Part shown: piece after piece, positions 12,565-21,599 of the stretch
How positions within the stretch are numbered: position 1 is the stretch's first letter
How the letters are laid out: the number at the start of each line of letters is the position of its first letter
Program-made: the position numbers and the translations under genes
The notes under the pieces: model-generated
What the model was told of the DNA's origin: nothing
Databases searched by the model: none
The model's input: the letters and a program-made list of their open reading frames with translations, nothing else
Source: Cryptomeria japonica
Lineage: Eukaryota > Streptophyta > Pinopsida > Cupressales > Cupressaceae
Direction of reading: 5' to 3'
Length of the DNA: 64,000 nucleotides
NCBI RefSeq assembly: GCF_030272615.1
Contig: NC_081408.1
Span: forward strand, 310,226,383-310,290,382

Positions 12565-13520
12565 CCAAGTCTTCAACACCTCTTTGACATACTTGGACTG
12601 AGTGATAAAGATACCATCTTTCATTTGTTGAATCTATAGTCCAATGAAGAACTTAATCTCTTTGATTAGTGACATCTTGTATTCCTTCTTTATTTCATCT
12701 TCAAACACATGGCTCACCTTGTCATCTCCACCAAAAATTGTCATCAATAAACACTTCATAGATCAGAATCTGATCTCCTTCTATCTATAAATATATATTG
12801 CTATCTTCACTTGTTCTTTCAAATCCAATCTTCACAAGATGGGAGTGTAAATGTTCATACCATGCTCTAGGTGCTTTCTTCAATCCATACAAAGCTTTAT
12901 GTAGCCTACACACCATTTCACCATCTTCTGATAGGGCAACCCCATCTGGTTGCTCTATATACACTTCCTCTTCAAGTATTCCATTCAGGAATGCGGGTTT
13001 CACATCCATCTGATACACTTTGAATCCCTTGAAGATTGCATATGCAAGTATCATGTGAACTCCTTCCAATCTAGCTATTAGAGCAAAGGTTTCTCCATAG
13101 TCTTCTCCTTCTTCTTGAGCATATTCCTTACATACCAATCTTTCTTTGTTTCTTACCACTGTGCCATCTTCATTCAGCTTGTTTCTAAAAACCCATTTGG
13201 TGCCAATAAGATTTTTGTGCTCAGGTCTGGGTACCAAAGACCATGTACCATTATTTTCTATCTGGTCAAGTTCCTCTTCCATAGCCTTAATCCAGTTTTC
13301 ATCTTTGTGTGCCTCTTTAAATTTTTTGGGCTCAAATTCAGAAATCATGCAAGAATTCTCTTTGACCTTTTTTCTTGTAAGTATTCCTACATCCTTATCC
13401 GCTATGATCTATTTTGGATCATGATGCAGTTTTACATACCTAAGAATGATCTTAACTAATTCCTCTTGCTTTTCCTCTTCATCCTCATCTTCATCAACAT
13501 CTACAGGTGTAGGAGCACTG
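12565..13520 (-). pseudogene. copia-B reverse transcriptase (broken)
   Basis: The best open part is 13348-12785: DENWIKAMEEELDQIENNGTW, GTKWVFRNKLNEDGTVV, YQMDVKPAFLNGILEEE and CRLHKALYGLKKAPRAWY. A stop follows SNIYL. The catalytic box region then reads EVFIDD with a frameshift after it (about 12750), so YVDD is both altered and disconnected. The lower part (KYVKEVLKTW-like, near 12580) is in another frame. Confidence 0.9.
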
Positions 13521-13649
13521 TTACTTGTACTTGGTTATTTTGCAACCAGTTCCGAGAAGGTTACATCCAGTTCATCTATCGCTCACTCACTACTGGTTTC
13601 CTCAGGTTTCTCTAAGGTTTCATCAAGTCTAACATTGATACTTTCAACA

Positions 13650-14530
13650 ATTCTATAAGTCCTATTGTTAAAACACTTGAGAGCTTCGCTCTTGGTGGAA
13701 TACCCTAGGAATATTCCCTCATCATATTTTATATCAAACTTGCTCTAGTATTCACTTCTCTTGATATAACACTTGCTACCAAACACTCTAAACTAGATTA
13801 CTACCAGAGTCTTACCAGTCCAATAGTCATAAGGAGTTTTATCCTTACCTTTCTTGATGAGTACCCGGTTCGTAGTGTAGACTGTATGCTCACTACTTCT
13901 CTCCAAATAGTGTGAGCAACCTTCCCTTGAATCAACATCATTCTGACAGCTTCAACTACAGTTCGGTTGTTCCTTTCTGCTAGGGCATTCTGTTGTGGAG
14001 TCTGGGGGGTAGACAGTTGCCTCTTGATGTCGTTCTATTCACAATACTTATTGAATTAACCAGAAGTGAACTCACTTCCTTGGTTGGTTCTAAGGCATTT
14101 AATCCTCTTACCGCTTTCCTTTTTAACTAGTGTTCTCAAGGCTTTAAACTTTCCAAAAGCTTCAGACTTGTCTTTCAAGAATGTGACCCACATCATGCTT
14201 GAGCAATCATTAGTGAGAATCATAAAGTACCTATCTCCCTGAACACTCCTAGTTTTCATAGGACCACACAAATCAGTGTGCACAAGATCAAGTAAATTAT
14301 CTTCTATGAAAGATTTACCTTTGAAGGTTGAGGAAGACATTTTACCCAGTTGGCATTCTCTGCACAAAGGATTCTCTAGTTTGTTTAGCATAGGCAATCC
14401 TCTGACTACCTTGATCTTACTGGCCTTCACAATATTATCAAAATTTACATGGTAAAGTCTCCTATGCCATATCCAACTATCATCAAACTTAGCCATTAGA
14501 CATTGACTGAATGTTGTGTTTAACTGAAAT
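13650..14530 (-). pseudogene. copia-B integrase (broken)
   Basis: The GAG-pre-integrase region (SWIWHRRLYHVNFDNIVKAS, then CRECQLGKM) is followed by the integrase core: VHTDLCGPMK (first catalytic Asp present), RTNQGSEFTSG (second catalytic Asp now Asn), then, after stop codons near 14056, the PQQNALAERNN region with the Glu. The C-terminal part to about 13650 is in shifted frames. The Asn and the stops make it inactive. Confidence 0.87.
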
Positions 14531-14544
14531 AAGTTACCATTGGT

Positions 14545-15324
14545 CTACATACCGGTGGCCATCAGTTCACCACTCTTTCCTTTTATTTTGCACACTCCAT
14601 CTTTGAATTTCAGAGTGAGTCCTTTATCATTCGGCTGGGCAACACTCAAAAGGTTATGCCTAAGACCTTCTACCCAATACACATTATCAACACTATTTTT
14701 TCCATTTAGAGAGATGGACCCTTTTCCTTTTACCATACATGGTGCTTCATTACCAAATTGAACTGCACCTCCATCATACTCTTCTAGTGACAAATTTTTT
14801 TTCTGGTCACCAGTCATGTGGTGAGAACATGCACTATCAATAATCCACTCATTAGAATTATCAAAGCAGGAGACAAGAGCCTTCTTGTTTGACACATCTT
14901 CCTTAGTGGCTACAAACACTATGTCTTCGCTTTCTTCATCTTCTGATTCATCATCAGTGACACCTTCATTGACTGCAATAAGATAGTTTCTCCTATTTCC
15001 TCCTTTGAACTTTTTAAACTTCTCTGGTTTGTCCTTATTATCACTATTTGGATAGTTGATAGTAATGTGTCCTATCCTATTGCAAGAAAAACATTTCAAA
15101 GGGAGCTTACCTCTTTATTTTCTAGTTCCCTTAGGAAGCCTCTTGGAAAGAAGAGCTTCAAACTCCATCAGGATCTCCTCATCATCCATATCCTGGCTTT
15201 GTCTGGGTTCACAGCTGGTACCAACCTCTTTTCCCTTTCTAGATAGTGCAGTAGATGCTTTAAAGGCTGATTCAGTCTTCTGAACACTGCCATCATATTT
15301 ATTTATCTCATATGTGGTCAAATT
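14545..15324 (-). pseudogene. copia-B Gag C-terminus, zinc knuckle and protease
   Basis: Gag continues at LTTYEINKYDGSVQKTESAF to EALLSKRLPKGTRK, ended by a stop. The next ORF begins MKCFSCNRIGHITINY: the zinc knuckle has lost its last Cys (now Tyr). The protease motif WIIDSACSHHMTGD keeps the catalytic Asp but has DSA in place of DSG. FKDGVCKIKGKSGELMATGM closes the segment. Confidence 0.9.
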
Positions 15325-16859
15325 TGTTAGTTAGATGAGAGGGGGGGGGGGTGAATCAGATAAACTTAGAATTCCAAATATTCTTTAGATTCAACCTCGG
15401 TAGAACTTACTTGATATGCAACTATGACTGTAAATCATTCAAACTCAAACTGACAAACTTGAAACATCAAAACACATTTAACACCAGATTTAAAGTGGAA
15501 ACCCAAATAGGGAAAAACCACTGTGGGATTTTTGACCCACTAAGAAAATATACTCTTCTAGAGTATGCCCGGTTAAAAGCCAATCCTGTTAAAGATTACA
15601 TAAACACATTGCTAGATGTGACCCGGTCAAGGGATTTCCCTCAGATTTATCAGAATCTTGCACTTTGTTAGAAGTGACCTTGTCAAAGGATTTCAAACAC
15701 TCATTCAGAATGTTACCTTGCTAGAAGATTTACAAATAAGACTATGAGGTCCACTTGGTTAAGAGATTTCCTGTCACTTACAAAAATAAATAATAGTAAT
15801 AAAATATATCTACAACTTCACATCTGAAATGTTAAAGCAGACTCTATGTGCTCAAAATAATCTTGTCATCAGACTTATTCCTCCTTACTGGGCTTCTCAA
15901 TCTGTTCTTCAATCTTCTGTACTCGGTAATCACCTCTGCATTATCACTGCTCTTCTATTTTCCCACATACATTGTTCATCAACTTTTCTTTATTTATAAG
16001 CAATTCCTAACCACTTAATCTCCTTAATCACATTTCCCATGATTAATCTTAGCCATCAAATCTTCAAACTTGACTAGGTTCATTGAATCCTTCGTACTGA
16101 AAAATGTTTTATCTTGCCTTGAAACTTGTATTCCTTCTTTGGTACTTGTGCTCGGCTATGACAGTTCAATATGTGTTGTAGATCTAACTCTTGAATTTTC
16201 ATTGTCATTGATCCTTAACAAACTTCTTGCATGACATTCCAATCTTCTATAAATCTCTAGCTCATTGGCATCCTTCATTTAATAATGTATTTATTCATCC
16301 AATGCATTCTGTTACTGCTCGATTGATACTCAGTAAATACTGAACTTTACTTGGTAGACATTTTGTATTCATCTCGATTACTGTCTCGGTAGCTTTGCTT
16401 GCTGATGACTCTTGACAACTTCTTTCTTCTTTAACCGACACTGATAACCTTGGTGTTTATCGACTAGCTCCTTGCTTGGTAAAATAGAATAGTATCAAAC
16501 CTTTACTCATTCTGTTGCATGAAATCTTTTCTCCTTCTTATTCAATCTTCAAATACACATATATAGGATATCAAAATAATCAAAATATCATAATCTCATC
16601 ACTGTCTAACCTGGTAATAGTTTCCCATTGAATAACTTATTACTCCCCTTCATTTTCACATTCTTTCTGTGTCACTTACTGACATCAAAACATACTCTTT
16701 AGGATATGGCAACATCATACTGAATCAGAAAATCAATTGCTTGACATCAATGACAAAATAATAATATCAAGACAATAATCATCCTTTATCAATTATATCA
16801 TCAATCTCCAACAACCTTCTCAATATCATCATACCAACAAACTTAATGTAATGCCAACA
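15325..16859 (-). repeat. Solo LTR inserted in copia-B Gag
   Basis: 1,535 bp, plus strand TGTTAGTTAGATGAG...ATGCCAACA, flanked by AAATT (15320-15324) and AACTT (16860-16864), a 5-bp target duplication with one change. Excising it with one flank copy rejoins copia-B Gag in frame (DK|LTTYEI), which proves a single insertion. It contains a run of 11 G followed by TGAATCAG near 15341 and the GGGAAAAACCACTGTGGGA block near 15511, both typical of the other copia LTRs. No internal domain or second LTR is present, so the element was lost by LTR-LTR recombination. Orientation is inferred from the TGTTGG start on the minus strand. Confidence 0.88.
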
Positions 16860-16864
16860 AACTT

Positions 16865-17419
16865 ATCAATGATGGAGTCAAGGGATACCTTTGTCTTGTC
16901 AATAGGTCTCAACTCCTGAATAGCGGCAACCCTTATTGCATAGACCAGAAATAAGGATCTCAAAACTTTGCTAACAATGGTGGGATTGTCTATTTTGCCT
17001 CCTGCACTCTTGATGTCTCCTACAACAATTTTAATTCTTATCCCATATTGTTGAATGGTCTCTCCTCGAATCATCTGCATGTCTTCAAAATTTCCTCTAA
17101 GGCTTTCTTCTTTATCTTGCTTCACATGCTCATCACCGCCATAGATAGTCCCCAGAGTATCCTATACATCTTTGGGATTGTCTTTGTCTTGAACATCTAT
17201 AAACTCAATATCAGATAGACTACTGATAAGAGCTTCCATGACTTTCCCATTGTCCTGAATTTCTCTTCTTTGATCATCAATGAGAGTACTAGTAGGGACA
17301 ACATAAGTATTCTCAACATAGTTCCAGTGTTGAGCACCCATGATTTTAATGTAGATCTTCATTCTATCCTTCCATATCTTAAAGTTATCTTTGTTAAACT
17401 TAGGACCTTCCCTCTTCAT
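16865..17419 (-). pseudogene. copia-B Gag, N-terminal part
   Basis: Starts at 17419 (MKREGPKFNKDNFKIWKDRM), the typical copia Gag opening 'G..F...NF..WK..M'. It continues through SSLSDIEFIDVQD, a TAG at 17162-17164 in place of Trp (the next residues, DTLG, match a usual W-D-K-L context), then ESLRGNFEDMQM and AIQELRPIDKTKVSLDSIIDK. Here it is interrupted by the solo LTR at 16859. Removing that LTR and one target copy restores the codons for DKLTTYEI. Confidence 0.9.
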
Positions 17420-17479
17420 TGTTAGAATAAGATCTTTTCCTCAAGCGGTTAAGCTTATAACACAGAGGACCTAGAGGAT

Positions 17480-17491
17480 GCTCTGATACCA
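17480..17491 (-). other. copia-B primer binding site (tRNA-iMet type)
   Basis: The minus strand reads TGGTATCAGAGC, two bases from the LTR end at 17494. Confidence 0.9.
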
Positions 17492-17493
17492 AT

Positions 17494-18406
17494 TGATGAA
17501 TAATGATGAACAATAAATACCCAACAAATACTAAGAGGGGGGGTGAATCAGTATGGACAAAAAATTCTTCAACAACTTAAACTACAAAGACTGCACTAAC
17601 TGGTAAACAATATCACCAATCTAAATCAAGGCACTATTGGTAAAACATGGTATGAGTATAAAAGACATAAACCGGTAACATCTAGATCTTCTCAAAACCT
17701 AATATCTCATCTCAACTTCATCCATATGCTTAAGCAAGTAATACATAAAAAATACAATGACCATTGAATCAACTTGCTTTACTACTTAACAGAAAACACT
17801 AAAACATCACATGAAAAAGCATCACACATAACACACTAATTTTTCACATGGAAACCCAACTGGGAAAAACCATGGTGGGGATGAATACCCACAAGTTGTT
17901 CTTGAACTCTTCTTAAGTTCACTTTGTTAGAAGCCTAGTTCGGTTAAAGACTTTACAACTGGTTATGTTAGGAACCGATCCTGCTAGGGATCACCCAATT
18001 AAGGGATGGCTAAATACTCGGTTAGAGGTTAAAACCCTATTAAAGGTTACCTTGTAAGAGGATTTGAAGAACTCAATGATTTTGAGTCACCCTGTTAAAG
18101 GATTTACAAAAAGCCTATTAAAGCTACCCGGTAAAGGGATTTTTCATCTGCTGAAATTGTTAGAAGTCAATAGGTAATACACTGATCTAATAACAACACT
18201 TAATGCCAAGGTAGATTTTCTTTAGTTTCTTTACATCTACAATCATACTCTGCAGATCTCTACTTACTCCTTAGGTCTGGCAAGAATCACCTCACATACA
18301 TTCATTTGCCAACAACTTCAAATAAAAATCATCATCAACCTTATAGACAACAATTACGTTGGTGGCCAAAACCTAAAACCCTAAGCATCTAGGTTAACAA
18401 TACAGT
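17494..18406 (-). repeat. copia-B 5' LTR (truncated)
   Basis: 913 bp, collinear with 10172-11084 of the other LTR without net length change. Homology ends at AACAATACAGT, where copia-A RT coding begins. The U3 part equivalent to 11085-11629 is gone. Confidence 0.9.
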
Positions 18407-19902
18407 AAAGATGAATATTGGTTGAAAGCTATGGAAAAAGAATTAAATCAGATTGAGAAAAATAACACATGAACTTTGGTTGCCCCGCCTAAAAATAAGA
18501 ATGTCATTAGAACTAAATGGGTTTTTAGGAATAAATTGAATGAGGATGGTCAAGTTATGAGAAATAAGGCTAGATTGGTTTGTAAAGAATATTCTTAGAA
18601 GGAAGGAATTGATTATGGAGAGACTTTTGCACCAGTAGCTAGGATTGAAGCTGTAAGACTATTTCTTGCCTATGCTACTTATAAGAACTACAAGGTTTAC
18701 CAGATGGATGTTAAGTGTGCATTTTTGAATGGGGATCTTGATGAGGAATTTTATATTGAGCAACCTGATAGTTTTTTACGATCAGATGAAACAAACATTG
18801 TTTGCAGGTTAAGAAAAGCTTTATATGGATTGAAACAGACACCTAGAGCTTGGTATGCAAGGTTGGATAAATATATTTTGAAGCTTGGTTTTACTAAGGG
18901 TAATGTTGATAGTAATTTATATTATAAGATCACTGATGATGATATACTAATTATTGAAGTATTTTTTGATGACATTATTTTTGGAGGTGAAGATAAGTTA
19001 TTAATAAAATTTTCTAAGAATATGGAGAAATAATTTGAGATGTGTATGATTGGTGAGATGAAATTCTTCTTAGGTTTGCAGATTACTCAGACTAGCGAAG
19101 GTATTTTTATCTGTCAAACAAAGTATGCTAAGGAATTGTTGAAGAAATTTGGTATGGGAGATTCTAAATAATTAAGTACTCCTATGGTTACAAGTGAGAA
19201 ATTGACAAGAAAATATGTTTCTTCTCCAGTAAATCCTACAAGATACAAATCTATGATTGGAGATCCATCCCGATAGGTGCCTGCCTATATCGAAGGTATC
19301 ACCATCAGGAAGGGAAGAGCTATAGCCTAGAGAGAATCATGAGAGTGTAGTGAAAAGGATATTTAGATACTTGCAAGGTACATCATAATGTGGTTTGTGG
19401 TACCCTAAGGATAATAACTTTACTTTATGTGCATATACAGATGATGATTGGGTTGGAGATGTTGATGACTGGAAAAGTACTTCCGATGGAGATTTCTTTC
19501 TTAGAAAGAAGTTGGTTTCATGGATCAGCAAGAAACAATCATGTACTTCTTTATCTATTGTTGAAGCTAAGTATGTTGTTGCTGCTACTAACTGTACACA
19601 AGTTTTATGGATGAGGCAAATTTTGAAGGATATAAAGGTTGATTGTGATGCACTGGTAGTTATTCACAATGATAACTCTGTTGCTATTGATATATCAAAG
19701 AATATGGTATTTCATTCTAAGACAAAGTACATATCTATCAAGTATAGCTTTTTGAAGGAAAAGGTGGAAGCAAATGAAGTTAGACTAGTTTACGTGAACA
19801 CTAATGAGTAGATTGTAGATATTTTCACTAGACCTTTGCCCAAGGAATCGTTTGAGTACCTGAGAGAAAGATTGGGAGTTTCTGCCCCTCTGATAGAGAC
19901 TT
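18407..19902 (+). pseudogene. copia-A reverse transcriptase and RNase H (broken)
   Basis: RT resumes at DEYWLKAMEKELNQIEKNNT and includes GTKWVFRNKLNEDG-like sequence, DYGETFAPVARIEAVR, YQMDVKCAFLNGDLDEE, CRLRKALYGLKQTPRAWY and FFDDIIFGG, where the catalytic YVDD is altered to FFDD. RNase H lies at about 19395-19902 (TDDDWVGDVDDWKSTSDG, SWISKKQSC, then FTRPLP near the end). The linker between them (19261-19331) is replaced by unrelated sequence. Stop codons at 18467 and 18597, among others, disable it. The integrase-RT connector present in relatives is missing. Confidence 0.9.
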
Positions 19903-20353
19903 GATTGATGTGGTTTGGCATCAATCTGGTATGAATTATCAGAGATACTATTCATTCTGGTACTTATGTGGGGATGCTACTACTCAGGGGGAGTAGTCAG
20001 CTTTGAATTTGAGTAGTTTATGGTTTTTCTTTGATATTTTTGTCAGATTTCTAGCATTGATGTCAAAGGGGGAGAGATATTGATGTGAAAAAGAAAATGT
20101 AAAAGGGGGAGATATATTAATAAGAAAAAGAAAAGGAGAGAGATATTGATAGAGGGAGAGATATATGTACAATTCAGAGCTTTATAGAGATATCATTCAC
20201 AAGGGGAGTTTGGTCTTTGTTTCAGAACCTCATTGCTACATCTGTATGTGGGAGATTGTTGGTTGTCTTTCATTGGGGGAGACTTGTTTGGAATTTCCTA
20301 GTACTTAGATGTTTTTCACATCTAGTGTTTCCATCAATGCCAAAGTGGGAGAT
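19903..20353 (+). other. copia-A 3' noncoding region with repeated purine tracts
   Basis: 450 bp between the RNase H stop and the 3' LTR. It holds several PPT-like purine runs: CAGGGGGAGTAG near 19985, GTCAAAGGGGGAGAGA near 20062, AAAGGGGGAGATA near 20102, GAGGGAGAGATA near 20153, and the true PPT AAAGTGGGAGAT at 20342-20353 abutting the LTR. No ORF of note. Confidence 0.8.
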
Positions 20354-21570
20354 TGTTGGCCATTTTTGAGGAATTGATTATGTGTTGCATTGATGTTTTG
20401 TCATTGGTGCCAACACTAGCTGTTTGGATGCTTTACCAACACCCTTCTGGTCTCGGTAGGATGAGTAGTTTCTGGTTGGTTGGGATCCAACATGATCCAG
20501 TAGGCTTCAATATAGATTGGTTATGGAATTGGCCTACTCATGATACTCATGCTCATATTCAGTAAGTTGTTTTTGGTATGGTGATCGTATGCTATCTTGT
20601 TTGCTTAGAAGCTTGGCTTCTGGTTCTAGCGAGGGTTTCACTGACAAAGCTTTTTATGAAGATCTTTGATGAATTGCATAAGTGTTGTTGATGCTTCTGG
20701 TATGGTTTCTAGATGTTGTTGGTGATCATGTTCGAGACTTGGCGGATGGAGATCATTGCTATAGCATGTGGACCTATACTGGGTCCCGGTTGGTCTAGAT
20801 TATGGACTGATTTAATGAAGTGTGTGGATTGGACTTCTCGATATGTTTTCGAGATGTCTTATGTGTTGGATATTATTTGTTTGGTCCAAGGCCAACATGT
20901 TTTTTAATTATGTAATTGGTTTATTGTCTTGTGGCTAACTTGATTGTTTAAGGTCGAGGGTTTGTATATATAGATGTAAGATCTCATTATAGATCATCAT
21001 GGGATAATATTTGGTTATGGGAAAGGGATGTAATGTGCAAATAATGTAATATCATTTAGGTAGAAGATTTGGTCGATCATTGGAGATTGAATTGGGTTTA
21101 TGTAATAGGATTTAGTCCTTCGATATTGAACTTAACTAGAAATGTACTCAGGCATAGGATATGCTATCTTTTGCAGTTCAACGCTTCTCCGAATTGTAGT
21201 TTGGATTTCTATGTAGTCAGTGAGGCTCCTTTTGTGGTGAGTAGTGTACTCTAGGCTATTGGCCTTCCTACATGTGCAGGCCCCTTAGTTGTAATTTACA
21301 TACTTACTGCAGAAGTATTATTTGACTATGGGTAGGCTTCCCACCATGGCTTTTCCCTTTACCAATTTTTACATGTATAAATCTTGGTGTGATGTGGATG
21401 GTATTTATTCTGTGATTATTTTCTATGCTTAATTAGTTTAACTACTATTTCAGTATCAATATTTTTGGTTATGGTATTAAAGTTTTAATTGCCAATGGTT
21501 GCGGTAATCTATGGCAACTGATTCATCCCCCTCCTCTCAGTTGTCTTCTAATTATTTAAATTGTCTAACA
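20354..21570 (+). repeat. copia-A 3' LTR
   Basis: 1,217 bp, TGTTGGCC...TCTAACA, directly after the purine tract. It aligns along its whole length with 6584-7797 with scattered substitutions, so the insertion is not recent. It is followed by target duplication TATCC. Confidence 0.95.
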
Positions 21571-21575
21571 TATCC
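21571..21575. repeat. copia-A target site duplication, right copy (TATCC)
   Basis: Identical to 6579-6583, which proves that the two LTRs belong to one insertion. Confidence 0.9.
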
Positions 21576-21599
21576 TATTGTACTAAAACTTCCCTAAGG

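Larger units (their letters stand above)
10172..18406 (-). mobile_element. copia-B: Ty1/copia element nested in copia-A, with a deleted right end
   Basis: A minus-strand element. From right to left: partial 5' LTR, primer site, Gag (split by a solo LTR), zinc knuckle, protease, integrase, RT, RNase H, PPT, complete 3' LTR. It begins exactly where copia-A integrase coding stops. The right LTR is missing about 545 bp of U3, and copia-A coding resumes directly, so no right target duplication can be seen. With the solo LTR removed and the missing U3 restored, it would be about 7.2 kb, like copia-3. Protein sequence is close to copia-3, so B and 3 form a second copia family. Confidence 0.94.
6584..21570 (+). 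mobile_element. copia-A: full-ended Ty1/copia element, split by copia-B
   Basis: A plus-strand element bounded by two LTRs and by a perfect 5-bp target duplication, TATCC at 6579-6583 and 21571-21575. Order: LTR, primer site, Gag, zinc knuckle, protease, integrase, [copia-B inserted], RT, RNase H, purine tract, LTR. With copia-B (10172-18406) removed it is about 6.75 kb, a little short for a copia of this type. The shortfall fits loss of the segment between the integrase C-terminus and RT. It has many nonsense codons and is inactive. It is in the same family as copia-1 but in opposite orientation. Confidence 0.95.

Noticed and set aside
12785-13460. Plus-strand ORFs over copia-B RT
   Set aside because: Antisense shadows; the minus strand has clear RT motifs.
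10172-18406. Reading copia-B as two separate elements because Gag is split
   Set aside because: Removing the solo LTR with its target copy restores Gag in frame, so it is one element.
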